From contig NZ_CP012159.1 of NCBI RefSeq assembly GCF_001189295.1, positions 7,495,001 to 7,559,000 of the forward strand: a stretch of DNA of 64,000 nt. Reading direction: 5' to 3'. The notes below the pieces were generated by a model. The model worked only from the letters and a program-made list of their open reading frames with translations. It did no database searches and was not told the DNA's origin. Made by a program: the position numbers and the translations under genes. How positions within the stretch are numbered: the stretch's first letter is position 1; the number at the start of each line of letters is the position of its first letter. This document shows positions 1-10,000 of the stretch, one piece after another. Source of the stretch: Chondromyces crocatus (GTDB lineage: Bacteria; Myxococcota_A; Polyangia; Polyangiales; Polyangiaceae).

Positions 1-1
1 C

Positions 2-3000
2 GGAGGGCTGGGTGACGCCGCCGATGCCGAGGTCCTGCTGGTCCTGGCGGAAGAGGATCCTGCGGGTGCCGGCCCGGAAGCGCTCGAGGCGTTGCGCCAG
101 CTCAAGCGGCGTGGGCGCTCGCTCGACGAGGATCAGGCGCGTCGCGTGATCGACCTCGTGCTTCGATACGCGCTGCTGTCGCTCGAAGCGGCGGCCGAGT
201 GTGCGAGCAGCAGGGCCGACGCGATGGTCTCTGTGCTCGATCGAGCCTTGGACGAGGGGGCACCGAAGGCGCGTGTCGTGCGACTGCTGGGCGCCTTCGG
301 GACCCGGGGGGCGATCGGGCGACTGGTCGAGATGGCGGGTACCGATGCCGACCTGCACCTGTCAAGGGAGGCCATCCGCGAGCTGGGCAGGCTGGAGGAG
401 CGCTCGGCCGAATCCATGATTCTGGCGAGGCTCGATGCCGAGCCCGATGCCTGCCTGTTCGCTCTGGGTCGGCTCGGCGGCGCAGCCACGGTGGCGCGAC
501 TGCGGCTGCTCCTCGATGGGCCTCCCCTCCCCTGGCAGTCGGCAGGCCTCTCGGTCCTCTTTCGACTGGATTCGTCGCCCCGCGTGCTGGCTGCGGCAGT
601 CGAGCACGGGGCGATCTCCGCCGAGACGCTCGACGCGCTGCCGGCGCACGGGAGCGAGGAGCAGCGTGAAGCGCTCGCAGCCATCACCGAGGCCCCGGGG
701 CACCCGTTCCGCATCGCAGCGATTCGAGCGCTGGGCCGCACGGGTGGGCCGCTCGCGGTGGACTCGCTCGGGGGGCTGCTGACCGATGGAGACGAGGGGG
801 TTCGCGCTGAAGCGCAGGCGGCGCTGCGGGTGTTGGGGCAGCGCCTCGCCACGCCCGATCCGCCGCTATCTTGCCTGGAGGGTGCGCTCGACCCAGGTGG
901 CGCGCTCGTCGCGGAGGCAGCGCTGCGCAGGCTGCGTTCGAGGCCAGTGTCCGTGACCGAGACCACGCTGCTGCTCGACGCGGTCGCCGGTCATCGCCAT
1001 CCCCACCTGGTGCGCGTGGTGCGTCCACTCTTGCGCCGGGACAATGCCGAGATTCGCAAGCGCGCAGTCGCCTGCCTGTCCGCCGCAGGGCCGGGATGTG
1101 CGGGCTGGGTCTTGCCGTACTTGAGCGCGACCACACCACTTCCGGTCGCACGTCAGGTCTTGCTCGCCCTCGGTGGGGCGGCAGTGCCTGGGATGGGCGT
1201 GGAGCTCGCGGCGTGGCTCGCCCATCCCAACATGAACCTGAAGAAAACGGCCGCAGAATTGCTCGCCCGGAGCGCGGATCCCAGGGTCGTTCCCGCGCTG
1301 GTCGAGGCGCTCGCGCACCATGATCAGCCAGGCCTGAGGGTGCTTATCGAGGGTGCGCTACGAGCACTCGCGGGACCGTTCTTCCGTTCGCTGCTCGTCG
1401 AGCGACTCACTGCCGCAACCAATCCACGACACGAAGGCTTGCTCGCGACCGCGCTCTCGGGAGCCTTCTCCCCTGCAGAACTCGCCGCCCTCGTCGCGCA
1501 TCGCCCCGACGTTCCCATGGCCTTGCTGGCTCATGTGTACGCGGCGGACGCTGGTCTCATGGCTGGAAAGCATGCAGAGATGGACGCCGAGCTGCGCCGG
1601 CGTGGCGTCGGACATCGCATTCCAGATGAAGGTGACGTGGCGCCAGGGAGCCTCTTGCGTGCGGGCCTCGCACGGGCAGATGCGGCACGTCGCGCATCGA
1701 CGCTGAGCAGGCTCCTCCGCGCGTTGCCCTTCGAGGACGCGGACGCGCTTTCGTCCGACGTGGTCGCCGGGATCCAGGCGGCGGCAAATGGGTCTCCCGC
1801 CATCCTGACGCTCTCGATCGTCGAGCAGCGCCTCCTCGCCGGGCTCCTGCCTCGGCTCGATTCCACGATACGGAACGACGCCATCGCGCTCCTCGCCACA
1901 ACGACGGATGCCTTCGTCCTGTGCCGGGTGCTGCCGTTTGTCGAGGGTGAGGGCAAGCTCGATCCACGTCATGCGCCACTGCTCGTCCCGATGCTCCTCC
2001 AACGCGGGCCGGAGACGGCGCGTGCCCTGAGCCGCGCATCGCGCCCGGAGGTGCGCGCCCAGGCCGCGCTCGTGCTGCGGCTCGCAGGAGAAGCAGGGAT
2101 CGCGCATCTGCCTCCGGATCAGCGCACCGTGATGATCTCTTCCTGGATCGAGGCGGGGCGCGATGACGTGCTGCACGCGATGCTGGAAGGTTCGGGAGCG
2201 GGCGCGCTCGCCGAGGTCACCGCCCGTCTGGCCGAGCAAGCGGGAGCCGCCGCGGCGTGGTCCCTGGCGGAAGCGTATGTCGCTCGTTCTCCGCTCGAGC
2301 GGGCCCCCGCCCTGGTGGATCTCGCGTTTCTCGGCGAGGTGGCCGAGCCGGCGCTCCGGGAGCTCGCCAGGAGCGATGCGCGTGGCGAGGTGCGCCGGCG
2401 GGCGCTCCAGGCGCTGTCCAGGAGGCGCAGCGCGGATCGGGCGCTCCCGCGAGGGCTGCTCGACGATCCGCACCCCGGTGTCCGTGAGGCGGCAGCGGAA
2501 GCGCTCCTGAAGGCGGGGGATCGCGACGATCGCGCGCTGGTGCTCGGCGCGTGGCTGGCAGGCGCATTCCGGAAGGCGTTTCGGCTCGGGATGGATGAGC
2601 AGGACGCGCCGGTCGTCGCGGCAGCGATGGCGGAGGCAATGACCGAGGCCGCGCAGCTCCATCTCCTGGGCGCCATGGAGGCGCTCCCTCCGAGGGAGCG
2701 CGTTCCGCTGCTCATGGCGCAGCTCCCCTCCCCTCATCCCCGGGTGGCGGCCGCAGCACGCGACGCCTTGCGCTCGCTCCCGCCGACGGAGGTGCTCCCC
2801 TTCGTCGAGGGTCAGCTCCGAGCAGGTGACGTCACGTGGCTCGACGTGATCGGTGTGACGGGCGCGCTGCCGAGAGGGCTCGCCGAACTGGCGCGCACGT
2901 CCCCAGACGCCACCGAGTGGCTCCGGTTCTGTCTTCGTGCAGCGGGGACTGGTGTCCTGTACCCGGCGGGACTGGGTCCCTCGATCGCCGCGTGGGCGGC

Positions 3001-3808
3001 GGCGGATCCCTCGCCTACGGCGCTGTCGGTGCTCGCGCGCCTCGCCGACTGGTACGAGGTGCGGCACGCGCAGGGGCTCGTCCGGGCCCTCGCTCCCGCC
3101 CTCTCGGGGGCGAGCCGTGAGGCGGTGCTCGGTGCCATGCTGGATGGGCTGCGCGAGCAGCCACCCGAGCTGGTTGCGCGCGTGCTCTCGGGTCTGGTGC
3201 GTCCGACCGACGCCACGGCGCTGCTGGCTCTCGCCAGGGCCGAAGCCGGATCGCCAGGGCTGCTGCGCCACCTGGAGCCCACCATGCGGATCGCCGTCGA
3301 GCGCACGCTCGACACAGCGCTGGACACGGCCGACCCAGAGAGCGCACGCCGCCTCCTCACCTACTTCGTCGACCGGACGGAGAGCCCATCGGAGCGCGAG
3401 CGCGTCCTCGCGCTGCTGGAGCGACACGTCCGAGCCCCGTCACGTCGCGTGCGCCTCCATGCCCACCGCTTGCTCCGGGTCATGGCCCCGCGGGAGCGCT
3501 ACCTCCGGGCGAGCCGCGCGCTCCTCGACGACGCCGACGCCACGACGGTGCGGCTCGCCATCCGTGTGCTCGCGTTCGGTGGCGACGTCGACTCGGTCGC
3601 GGCCATCGCCGAGCGACTGATCGACGCGCACGCCGGCGTCGCACGCGCTGCGCGAGAAGGGCTGCTCGCTCTCGGGCAGGCTGCCGTGGCACCGCTCGTT
3701 CGCCACCGGACGCGATTGCGTCCCGATCGCCGCGCCGTCATCGATACGCTCCTCACCGAGATCCAGAGTCGCTCCTCGTCAGGCACGGCGCCTCACGAGC
3801 AGGGGTAG
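2..3808 (+). CDS. HEAT-repeat scaffold protein (5' truncated)
   Basis: The frame is open from base 2 with no stop, so the gene begins upstream of the window; a TTG at 92 is only the first in-window start-like codon. About 1268 residues are visible. They consist of many roughly 30-residue helical repeats of HEAT / PBS-lyase type, with recurring cores such as DPRVVPALVEAL and HPGVREAAAEALLKAGD. No catalytic motif, signal peptide or membrane segment is apparent. HEAT solenoids are protein-interaction scaffolds and are common in large myxobacterial genomes. The gene ends with TAG 244 bases before the first PKS gene. It probably marks the left border of the biosynthetic locus rather than a pathway enzyme. 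The repeat class is clear; the cellular role is unknown. Confidence 0.8.
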   Translation, partial: GGLGDAADAEVLLVLAEEDPAGAGPEALEALRQLKRRGRSLDEDQARRVIDLVLRYALLSLEAAAECASSRADAMVSVLDRALDEGAPKARVVRLLGAFGTRGAIGRLVEMAGTDADLHLSREAIRELGRLEERSAESMILARLDAEPDACLFALGRLGGAATVARLRLLLDGPPLPWQSAGLSVLFRLDSSPRVLAAAVEHGAISAETLDALPAHGSEEQREALAAITEAPGHPFRIAAIRALGRTGGPLAVDSLGGLLTDGDEGVRAEAQAALRVLGQRLATPDPPLSCLEGALDPGGALVAEAALRRLRSRPVSVTETTLLLDAVAGHRHPHLVRVVRPLLRRDNAEIRKRAVACLSAAGPGCAGWVLPYLSATTPLPVARQVLLALGGAAVPGMGVELAAWLAHPNMNLKKTAAELLARSADPRVVPALVEALAHHDQPGLRVLIEGALRALAGPFFRSLLVERLTAATNPRHEGLLATALSGAFSPAELAALVAHRPDVPMALLAHVYAADAGLMAGKHAEMDAELRRRGVGHRIPDEGDVAPGSLLRAGLARADAARRASTLSRLLRALPFEDADALSSDVVAGIQAAANGSPAILTLSIVEQRLLAGLLPRLDSTIRNDAIALLATTTDAFVLCRVLPFVEGEGKLDPRHAPLLVPMLLQRGPETARALSRASRPEVRAQAALVLRLAGEAGIAHLPPDQRTVMISSWIEAGRDDVLHAMLEGSGAGALAEVTARLAEQAGAAAAWSLAEAYVARSPLERAPALVDLAFLGEVAEPALRELARSDARGEVRRRALQALSRRRSADRALPRGLLDDPHPGVREAAAEALLKAGDRDDRALVLGAWLAGAFRKAFRLGMDEQDAPVVAAAMAEAMTEAAQLHLLGAMEALPPRERVPLLMAQLPSPHPRVAAAARDALRSLPPTEVLPFVEGQLRAGDVTWLDVIGVTGALPRGLAELARTSPDATEWLRFCLRAAGTGVLYPAGLGPSIAAWAAADPSPTALSVLARLADWYEVRHAQGLVRALAPALSGASREAVLGAMLDGLREQPPELVARVLSGLVRPTDATALLALARAEAGSPGLLRHLEPTMRIAVERTLDTALDTADPESARRLLTYFVDRTESPSERERVLALLERHVRAPSRRVRLHAHRLLRVMAPRERYLRASRALLDDADATTVRLAIRVLAFGGDVDSVAAIAERLIDAHAGVARAAREGLLALGQAAVAPLVRHRTRLRPDRRAVIDTLLTEIQSRSSSGTAPHEQG

Positions 3809-3826
3809 CTCTTCATTAAACGTGGT

Positions 3827-3849
3827 TCCTCGACGGGATCGCTCGAGGA
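3827..3849 (+). terminator. Possible stem-loop terminator after the HEAT gene
   Basis: TCCTCGA at 3827-3833 is perfectly complementary to TCGAGGA at 3843-3849, with a 9-base loop, starting 18 bases after the HEAT stop codon. There is no U-run, so it is a weak candidate for intrinsic termination. It could also be an mRNA 3' end-protecting hairpin or chance. Confidence 0.3.
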
Positions 3850-3952
3850 CGATACCGCGTGAGGGCAATGCCACGGCGCGACGGTGACGCCATACCCCTA
3901 ACGGGTCATCAGCGAGGCCAGAGACGGCGAATGGGGATAGGAATCCCGAGCA

Positions 3953-3980
3953 CGCGAAGGACGAAAACGTTTCCTTCGCG
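3953..3980. promoter_or_regulatory. Perfect 9-bp inverted repeat upstream of the PKS operon
   Basis: CGCGAAGGA (3953-3961) pairs perfectly with TCCTCGCG's extended form TCCTTCGCG (3972-3980) around a 10-base AT-rich centre that includes the palindrome AAACGTTT (3965-3972). It lies 72 bases before the likely ATG of the first PKS. The total span is 28 bp, the same as the next dyad, and the two centres are 43 bp apart. It fits a dimeric-regulator operator, or a hairpin ending transcription from the HEAT gene. The pairing is seen directly; the function is inferred. Confidence 0.45.
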
Positions 3981-3995
3981 ATGGCCGAATCCGAC

Positions 3996-4023
3996 CATAA
4001 CAAAATTACCTCTGGTTGTTATG
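3996..4023. promoter_or_regulatory. AT-rich inverted repeat CATAACAA-N12-TTGTTATG, candidate operator/promoter
   Basis: CATAACAA (3996-4003) and TTGTTATG (4016-4023) form a perfect 8-bp dyad with a 12-base spacer, ending 28 bases before the ATG at 4052. It is strikingly AT-rich for this GC-rich DNA. The left arm contains CATAAC, which could also act as a -10-like hexamer, although no good -35 is evident. A 20-bp arm-to-arm repeat distance (about two helical turns) suits a dimeric DNA-binding protein. As the only sizeable AT-rich stretch before a 54-kb operon, it is the best candidate control site of the cluster. Confidence 0.5.
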
Positions 4024-4051
4024 CCCGGGCGCGTTAGCATCCGCGCGCCTC

Positions 4052-7000
4052 ATGGAGCACAAGGCCCGGCTCACCAGCGCCCTGCTCGCGATCAAGAAGC
4101 TTCAGGGCGATCTCGACGCCGTGGAGCGCTCCCGCCGCGAGCCCATTGCAATCGTAGGCATGGCATGTCGCTTCCCTGGCGGTGCCATCGACCCGGGCGC
4201 GTTCTGGCGGCTGCTCTCGGAGGGTGTCGACGCAGTGACCGAGGTCCCGCCGGATCGCTGGGACGCCGACGCCTGGTACGGGCCGGGCGCTGAGGGAAAG
4301 ATCTGCACCCGAGAGGGAGCGTTCGTCGGACCGCTCGATCGCTTCGATCCTGCCTTCTTCGGCATCTCGCCCCGCGAGGCAGCCACGCTCGATCCTCAGC
4401 AGCGTCTCTTGCTCGAGGTGGCCTGGGAGGCGCTGGAGCGCGCCGGCATCGCGCCCGATGCGCTCTCGGGCTCGAAGACCGGCGTCTTCGTGGGCGTGGG
4501 GCTCGACGACTTCGCGCAGCTCGCGCTCCGGACCGGCGACGTGCGCTCGCTCGACGTCTACAGCGGCACGGGCGCGGGCCTCTGCTTCACGGCAGGGCGC
4601 ATCTCGTTCGTGCTCGGCCTGGAGGGCCCGAGCATGGCCGTGGACACGGCGTGCTCGTCCTCCCTGCTCGCCGTCCACCTCGCGTGCCAGAGCTTGCGTC
4701 AAAGGGAGTGCTCGCTCGCCCTGGCAGGGGGCGTGAACGTGCTGCTCTCGCCCGAGATCAGTGTGTACCTCTCGCAGTCCCAGGCGCTCTCCCCCCGTGG
4801 GCGCTGCAGGACGTTCGACGCTGGCGCGGACGGGTACGTGCGCGGCGAAGGGTGTGGTGTCGTGGCGCTCAAGCGCCTGTCCGACGCGCTCGCCGATGGC
4901 GACGACATCGTGGCGCTGGTGCGCGGATCCGCCGTTGGCCACGACGGCGCGAGCAGCGGGCTCACGGTCCCGCGTGGGCCAGCGCAGCAGTCGGTGATCC
5001 GTGCGGCGCTCGAGAACGCTGGGCTCGATCCGGCCCGGATCGGGTACGTGGAGGCGCACGGGACGGGGACGTCGCTCGGCGATCCCGTGGAGGTGGAAGC
5101 GCTCGCCGCAGCGCTCTGCCAGGGGCGAGCCGAGGAGCAGCCGCTGCGGATCGGCGCGGTGAAGACGAACATCGGGCACCTGGAGACGGCTGCCGGGATC
5201 GCAGGGCTGATGAAGGTGGCGCTGTCGCTCCAGCACGAGGCGCTGCCCGCGAACCTGCATCTGGAAAAGCCGAACCCACTCATCCCGTGGGCCGAGCTGC
5301 CCGTCACGGTCGTGACGGAGCAGACGCCCTGGCCACGGTGCAAAGAGCCACGCGCAGCCGGCGTGAGCGCGTTCGGCCTGAGCGGGACGAACGTGCACGT
5401 GGTGCTGGAGGAGGCGCCGCCGAGGCAAGAGGCCGCGAACCGCGAAGAGGCCGCCACCGCGGAGCGACCCTTCCACTTGCTGCCGCTGTCCGCGCGGAGT
5501 GAGCGCGCGCTCCGCGATCTGGCCGGTCGCTACGATCGCCACCTCGGGGCGCACCCGGAGCAGCATCTGAAGGACGCAACGTTCACGGCCGGCGTGGGAC
5601 GCGCACACATGGTCCACCGAGCCGCGATCGTGGCGCGGGACGTCCGCGAGGCGCGCGGACGGCTCTCAGCGCTCTCCGAAGACGCGCCGAGCGCGGGGCT
5701 CGTCACGGGGCACGCGGCGTACGGACGGCGTCCCAGGGTGGCATTTCTGTTCACCGGGCAAGGCGCGCAGTACGCCGGGATGGGCCGGGCGCTCTATGCT
5801 ACGGAGCCGACGTTCCGTCGCGTGATCGATCAGTGCGCAACGCGGCTCGGGCCGCACCTGCCCGAGGGGCTCGTCGCGGTGATGCACGACGCAGAGGCCG
5901 GGCGCTGGGCGCTGAACGAGACGGGGTGGACGCAGCCGGCGCTGTTCGCGCTGGAGGTGGCCCTCTGCGAGGTGTGGCGCGACTGGGGGATCACCCCATA
6001 CGCAGTGATGGGTCACAGCGTGGGGGAGCTCGCGGCGGCCTGCGTGGCTGGCGTCTTCAGTCTGGAGGACGGTCTGCGCCTCGTGGCCGATCGAGGTCGG
6101 CTGATGCAAGCGTTGCCGCGGGGCGGGGCCATGGCCGCGGTCTTCGCACCGGAGCCGGTCGTCGCCGAAGCAGTACGCAGGAGCGGAGACGCGGTCGCCA
6201 TCGCCGCGGTGAACGGGCCGTCCGAGGTGGTCATCTCAGGGGCGGAGGCGGAGATCGAGGGGGTTCTCGCGCTGCTCGAAGCCGCGGGCGTGAAGGCACG
6301 GCGGCTTGCGGTGTCTCATGCATTCCACGCGCCTCAGATGAGTCCGATGCTCGATGCGTTCGAGGCCACGGCCGCCCAGGTGACGTACGCAGCGCCTCAG
6401 ATCCGGCTCGTGTCCAACGTGACGGGCGCCGTCGCGACGCCGGATGAGGTGACGAGCCCCGCTTACTGGCGGCGGCACGTGCGGGAGACGGTGCGGTTTC
6501 TGGACGGGATCCGGGCGCTCGCGGCACTCGGGATCGATGCCTTCGTGGAGATCGGGCCGAAGCCGACACTGCTCGGGGCCGGGCGGCAGTGCTTGCCGGA
6601 GAGCGAGGCGGCGTGGCTGCCGTCGCTGCGCGAGGGGGAGGCGGACCTCCAGCAGATGCTCTCGAGCCTGGGCGCGCTCTATACACGGGGCGCCGAGATC
6701 GACTGGGCCAGGCTGCACCGGGGCGCGGGGCGACGCCGGATTCCGCTGCCCACGTACCCCTTCGAGCGAGAGCGGCACTGGGTCCAGGTTCCCACGCGCC
6801 GGGGCCCTGACGCTGCCGCTGGGTCGCCGTGGCTCGGCCGCGCGTTCAGCTCCCCGGCCGTGGCGGAGCACTTCTACGAGCGCGCGATCTCGGTCGCAGC
6901 GCTGCCGTTCCTCGGCGACCACCGCATCTATGGCGGCGTGGTCGTACCGGGCGCGAGCCACGTGGCGATGATGCTCTGCGCCGCCGCGGAGCAGCTCGGG

Positions 7001-10000
7001 AGAGGGCCTTGCGTGCTGGAGGACGTGGCGTTCGTCCAGCCGCTGCGGCTCGGTGACACCGAGGAGCGATCGCTGCAGATCGCGTGGCGGCCGGAGGGCG
7101 AAGGCGCGGCGTCATGCCGGATGTGGAGCCGCGGGTCGGGGCCGGGCGAGACCTGGCTGCTCCACGCGGAGAGCAGGCTTCGGGCCGCTGAGTCCGAGGC
7201 CGTACCGCGTCCTGGCGCACCGCGACTGGGCGCACCGGACGGCGAGGGCTGGCACGAACTCGATCCGGAGGACTTTTACCGTTCGGTCGCCGCGCGTGGG
7301 ATCGATCTGGGGCCGACGTTCCGCTGGATCCGGCGAATCGCCCGGCGAGGTGGTGAGGCGTGGGGCGAACTCGTGGCCCCCGAGGGACTCGATGAGGGCG
7401 CGCCGCTCCACCCTACCCTGCTCGACGCTTGCATCCAGCTCTTCGGCGCGAGCTGGCCGGCCGAGCGCTTCGACGAGGTGGCGTACGTGCCGATGGGGAT
7501 CGAGCGCCTGCGCTTCCGTGGCGGGGCCGTGATGCCCACCCGGCTGCGAGCGCGCGCGGTGCTCAGACCGGGCAGCGGAGAGGGCAAGGACCGGCTCGTG
7601 GGTGACGTGGTGCTCGCGGACGATGCTGGGCATTTCGTGGCGGAACTCTCGGGCCTGCACGCGAAGCGAGCGCCGGTGGAGATCTTCTCGACCCGGACGC
7701 GGGGGAACGATGTGCTCTATGAGATCGCGTGGCCCGAGGCGAAGCGCCATGACCGGGTGGCGCTGGTGGAGGCGCCGGGACGCTTCGTGATCCTCGCCGA
7801 CAGGGTCGGCATCGGGGCGCAGCTGGGGGCCCTTCTCGAACAGCGGGGCGCGAGCATGGTGCTCGTGAGCGCAGACGACGACGTGACCGATGCCGCGCGG
7901 CTCGACGCGCTGCTCGCCGACACGATGCAGAGCGGAGCAGCGCTCGCCGGCGTGGTGAGCCTGCGGGCGCTCGATGCGCCGCCGGCCGACCAGCTCGACG
8001 CAGCCGCACTGGAAGCTGCAGGGGCGCTGTCCCTCGGCGGCGCCCTGCACGTCGCACAGGCGCTCGCGCGGGCCGAGTCGAGAGCGCGGCTCGTGCTCGT
8101 GACGCGTGGAGCCCAGCCGGTCGCACCAGGGCGCGTCGAGGTGGCTCAAGCGCCGCTCTGGGGCCTTGGTGCGGTCATCGCCCTGGAGCACCCGGAGTGG
8201 CGCTCGACGTTGATCGATCTCGACCCGACAGCGAGTGTCGCAGCGTCGGCCGAGACGCTGCTCGAGGAGATCCTCGGGAGTGACGGAGAGGATCGGCTCG
8301 CATTCCGCGGCGGCGCGCGCCACGTGGCGAGGCTGGTCCGAGCGGACGCGCGCCGCCACGGTACGGACCGCGAGACGGACACGCCTTCGCAGCTGCGGAT
8401 CCAGTCGAGGGGCTCGCTCGAGGGTCTCGGGTGGGTCCCCATCGAACGGCGGGTGCCGGGGCGCGGCGAGGTGGAGATTCGCGTGCGGGCCACGGGCCTG
8501 AACTTCCGCGATGTACTGACCACGCTGGGGATGTACCCGGGAGAAGGCGGGCCGCTCGGGCTGGAGTGCGCGGGCGAGGTGGTCCGGGTCGGAGACGGGG
8601 TGGAGGGGCTCCGCCCAGGCGACGAGGTGGTGGCGCTGGTGGCGGGGAGCTTCAGCACGTTCGCGACCGTGGCGGCCGCGTTCGTGGCGCCCCTGCCGCC
8701 CAGCATGCGCTTCGAAGAGGCAGCGACGCTGCCCATCGCGTTCCTGACCGCGGAGTACGCGCTGAACCGGCTGGCGCGGATGAAGCGCGGAGAGCGCGTG
8801 CTGATCCACGCCGCGGCCGGTGGTGTGGGTCTCGCAGCGGTGCAGCTCGCGCAACAGGCCGGCGTCGAGATCTTCGCGACTGCCGGGAGCCCGGAGAAGC
8901 ACCGCTACCTGGCGTCGCTCGGAGTCCAGCACACGATGAGCTCACGCTCCGCCGACTTCGTCGATGAGGTGATGGCGCGGACCGGCGGCGCGGGCGTGGA
9001 CATCGTACTGAACTCACTGACCGGCGAGATGATCCCCAAGAGCTTGTCGGTCCTGGCGAAGGACGGGCGCTTCGTCGAGATCGGCAAGGCCGGGATCTGG
9101 AGCGCGTCCGAGGTCGCGGCGCTGCGGAGCGACGTGGCGTACTCCGTGTTCCTCCTGGACGAGAACGCGGCCGAGCGTCCGGCCGAGGTGGCGGAGGCAT
9201 TCCAGGCTCTCGTGCGCGGGGCCGAAAAAGGCGATGTGCGGCCGTTGCCCGCGCGCGCATTCCCACGCGCCGAGGCGGCCGAGGCCTTCCGGTACATGGC
9301 CCAGGCGCGGCACATCGGGAAGATCGTCGTGACGCAAGTGGCAGAGGTGCGGTCCGACGCGACGTACCTCGTCACGGGCGGCCTCGGGAGCCTGGGGCTC
9401 TCGGCGGCGAGCTGGCTCGTGACCCTGGGTGCGCGTCACGTGGTGTTGATGGGACGGCGTGGGCCGAGTGACACGGCGCTCCAGGCAGTGCGGGCGCTGG
9501 AGGAGGCCGGCGCGGAGGTCCGCGTCGTCAACGGTGACGTCGCGCGCGCGGAGGACGTCGCGCGGGTGCTCGGCGAGATCGACACGTCGATGCCGGCGCT
9601 CCGAGGCGTGCTCCACCTCGCGGGGACGCTCGACGATGGCGTGGTGCGGACCCTGCGGTGGGATCGTGTCGCGGAGGTGCTCGCGCCCAAGGTGAAGGGC
9701 GCCTGGAATTTGCACGCGGCCACGCGAGACCGGCAGCTCGACCTGTTCGTGCTGTTCTCGTCGACCGCCTCGATGCTCGGGTCGCCCGGACAGGCGAGCT
9801 ACTCGGCGGCGAATGCGTTCCTCGATGCGCTCGCCCACCACCGCCACGCCGACGGACGACCAGCGCTCAGCATCAACTGGGGCGCGTGGGCCGACGGCGG
9901 GATGGCGGCTGGCGTCGACCCGGAGCGCCTCCGTGCGCGCGGCATCGATCTCATCCCGCGGGATGAAGCGATCGCCTGGCTCGACCACCTGGTGCGGAGC

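Noticed and set aside
92-94. TTG as the start codon of the HEAT protein
   Set aside because: The frame stays open and repeat-like to base 2, so the gene starts outside the window.
4016-4018. TTG as the start of the M1 PKS
   Set aside because: It lies inside the inverted repeat, lacks a ribosome site and adds residues not seen at PKS N-termini; ATG 4052 fits better.
4052-5400. M1 as a loading module
   Set aside because: Its KS has Cys in DTACSSS, not a Gln-type decarboxylating KS, and it has one extender AT and a full reductive loop.
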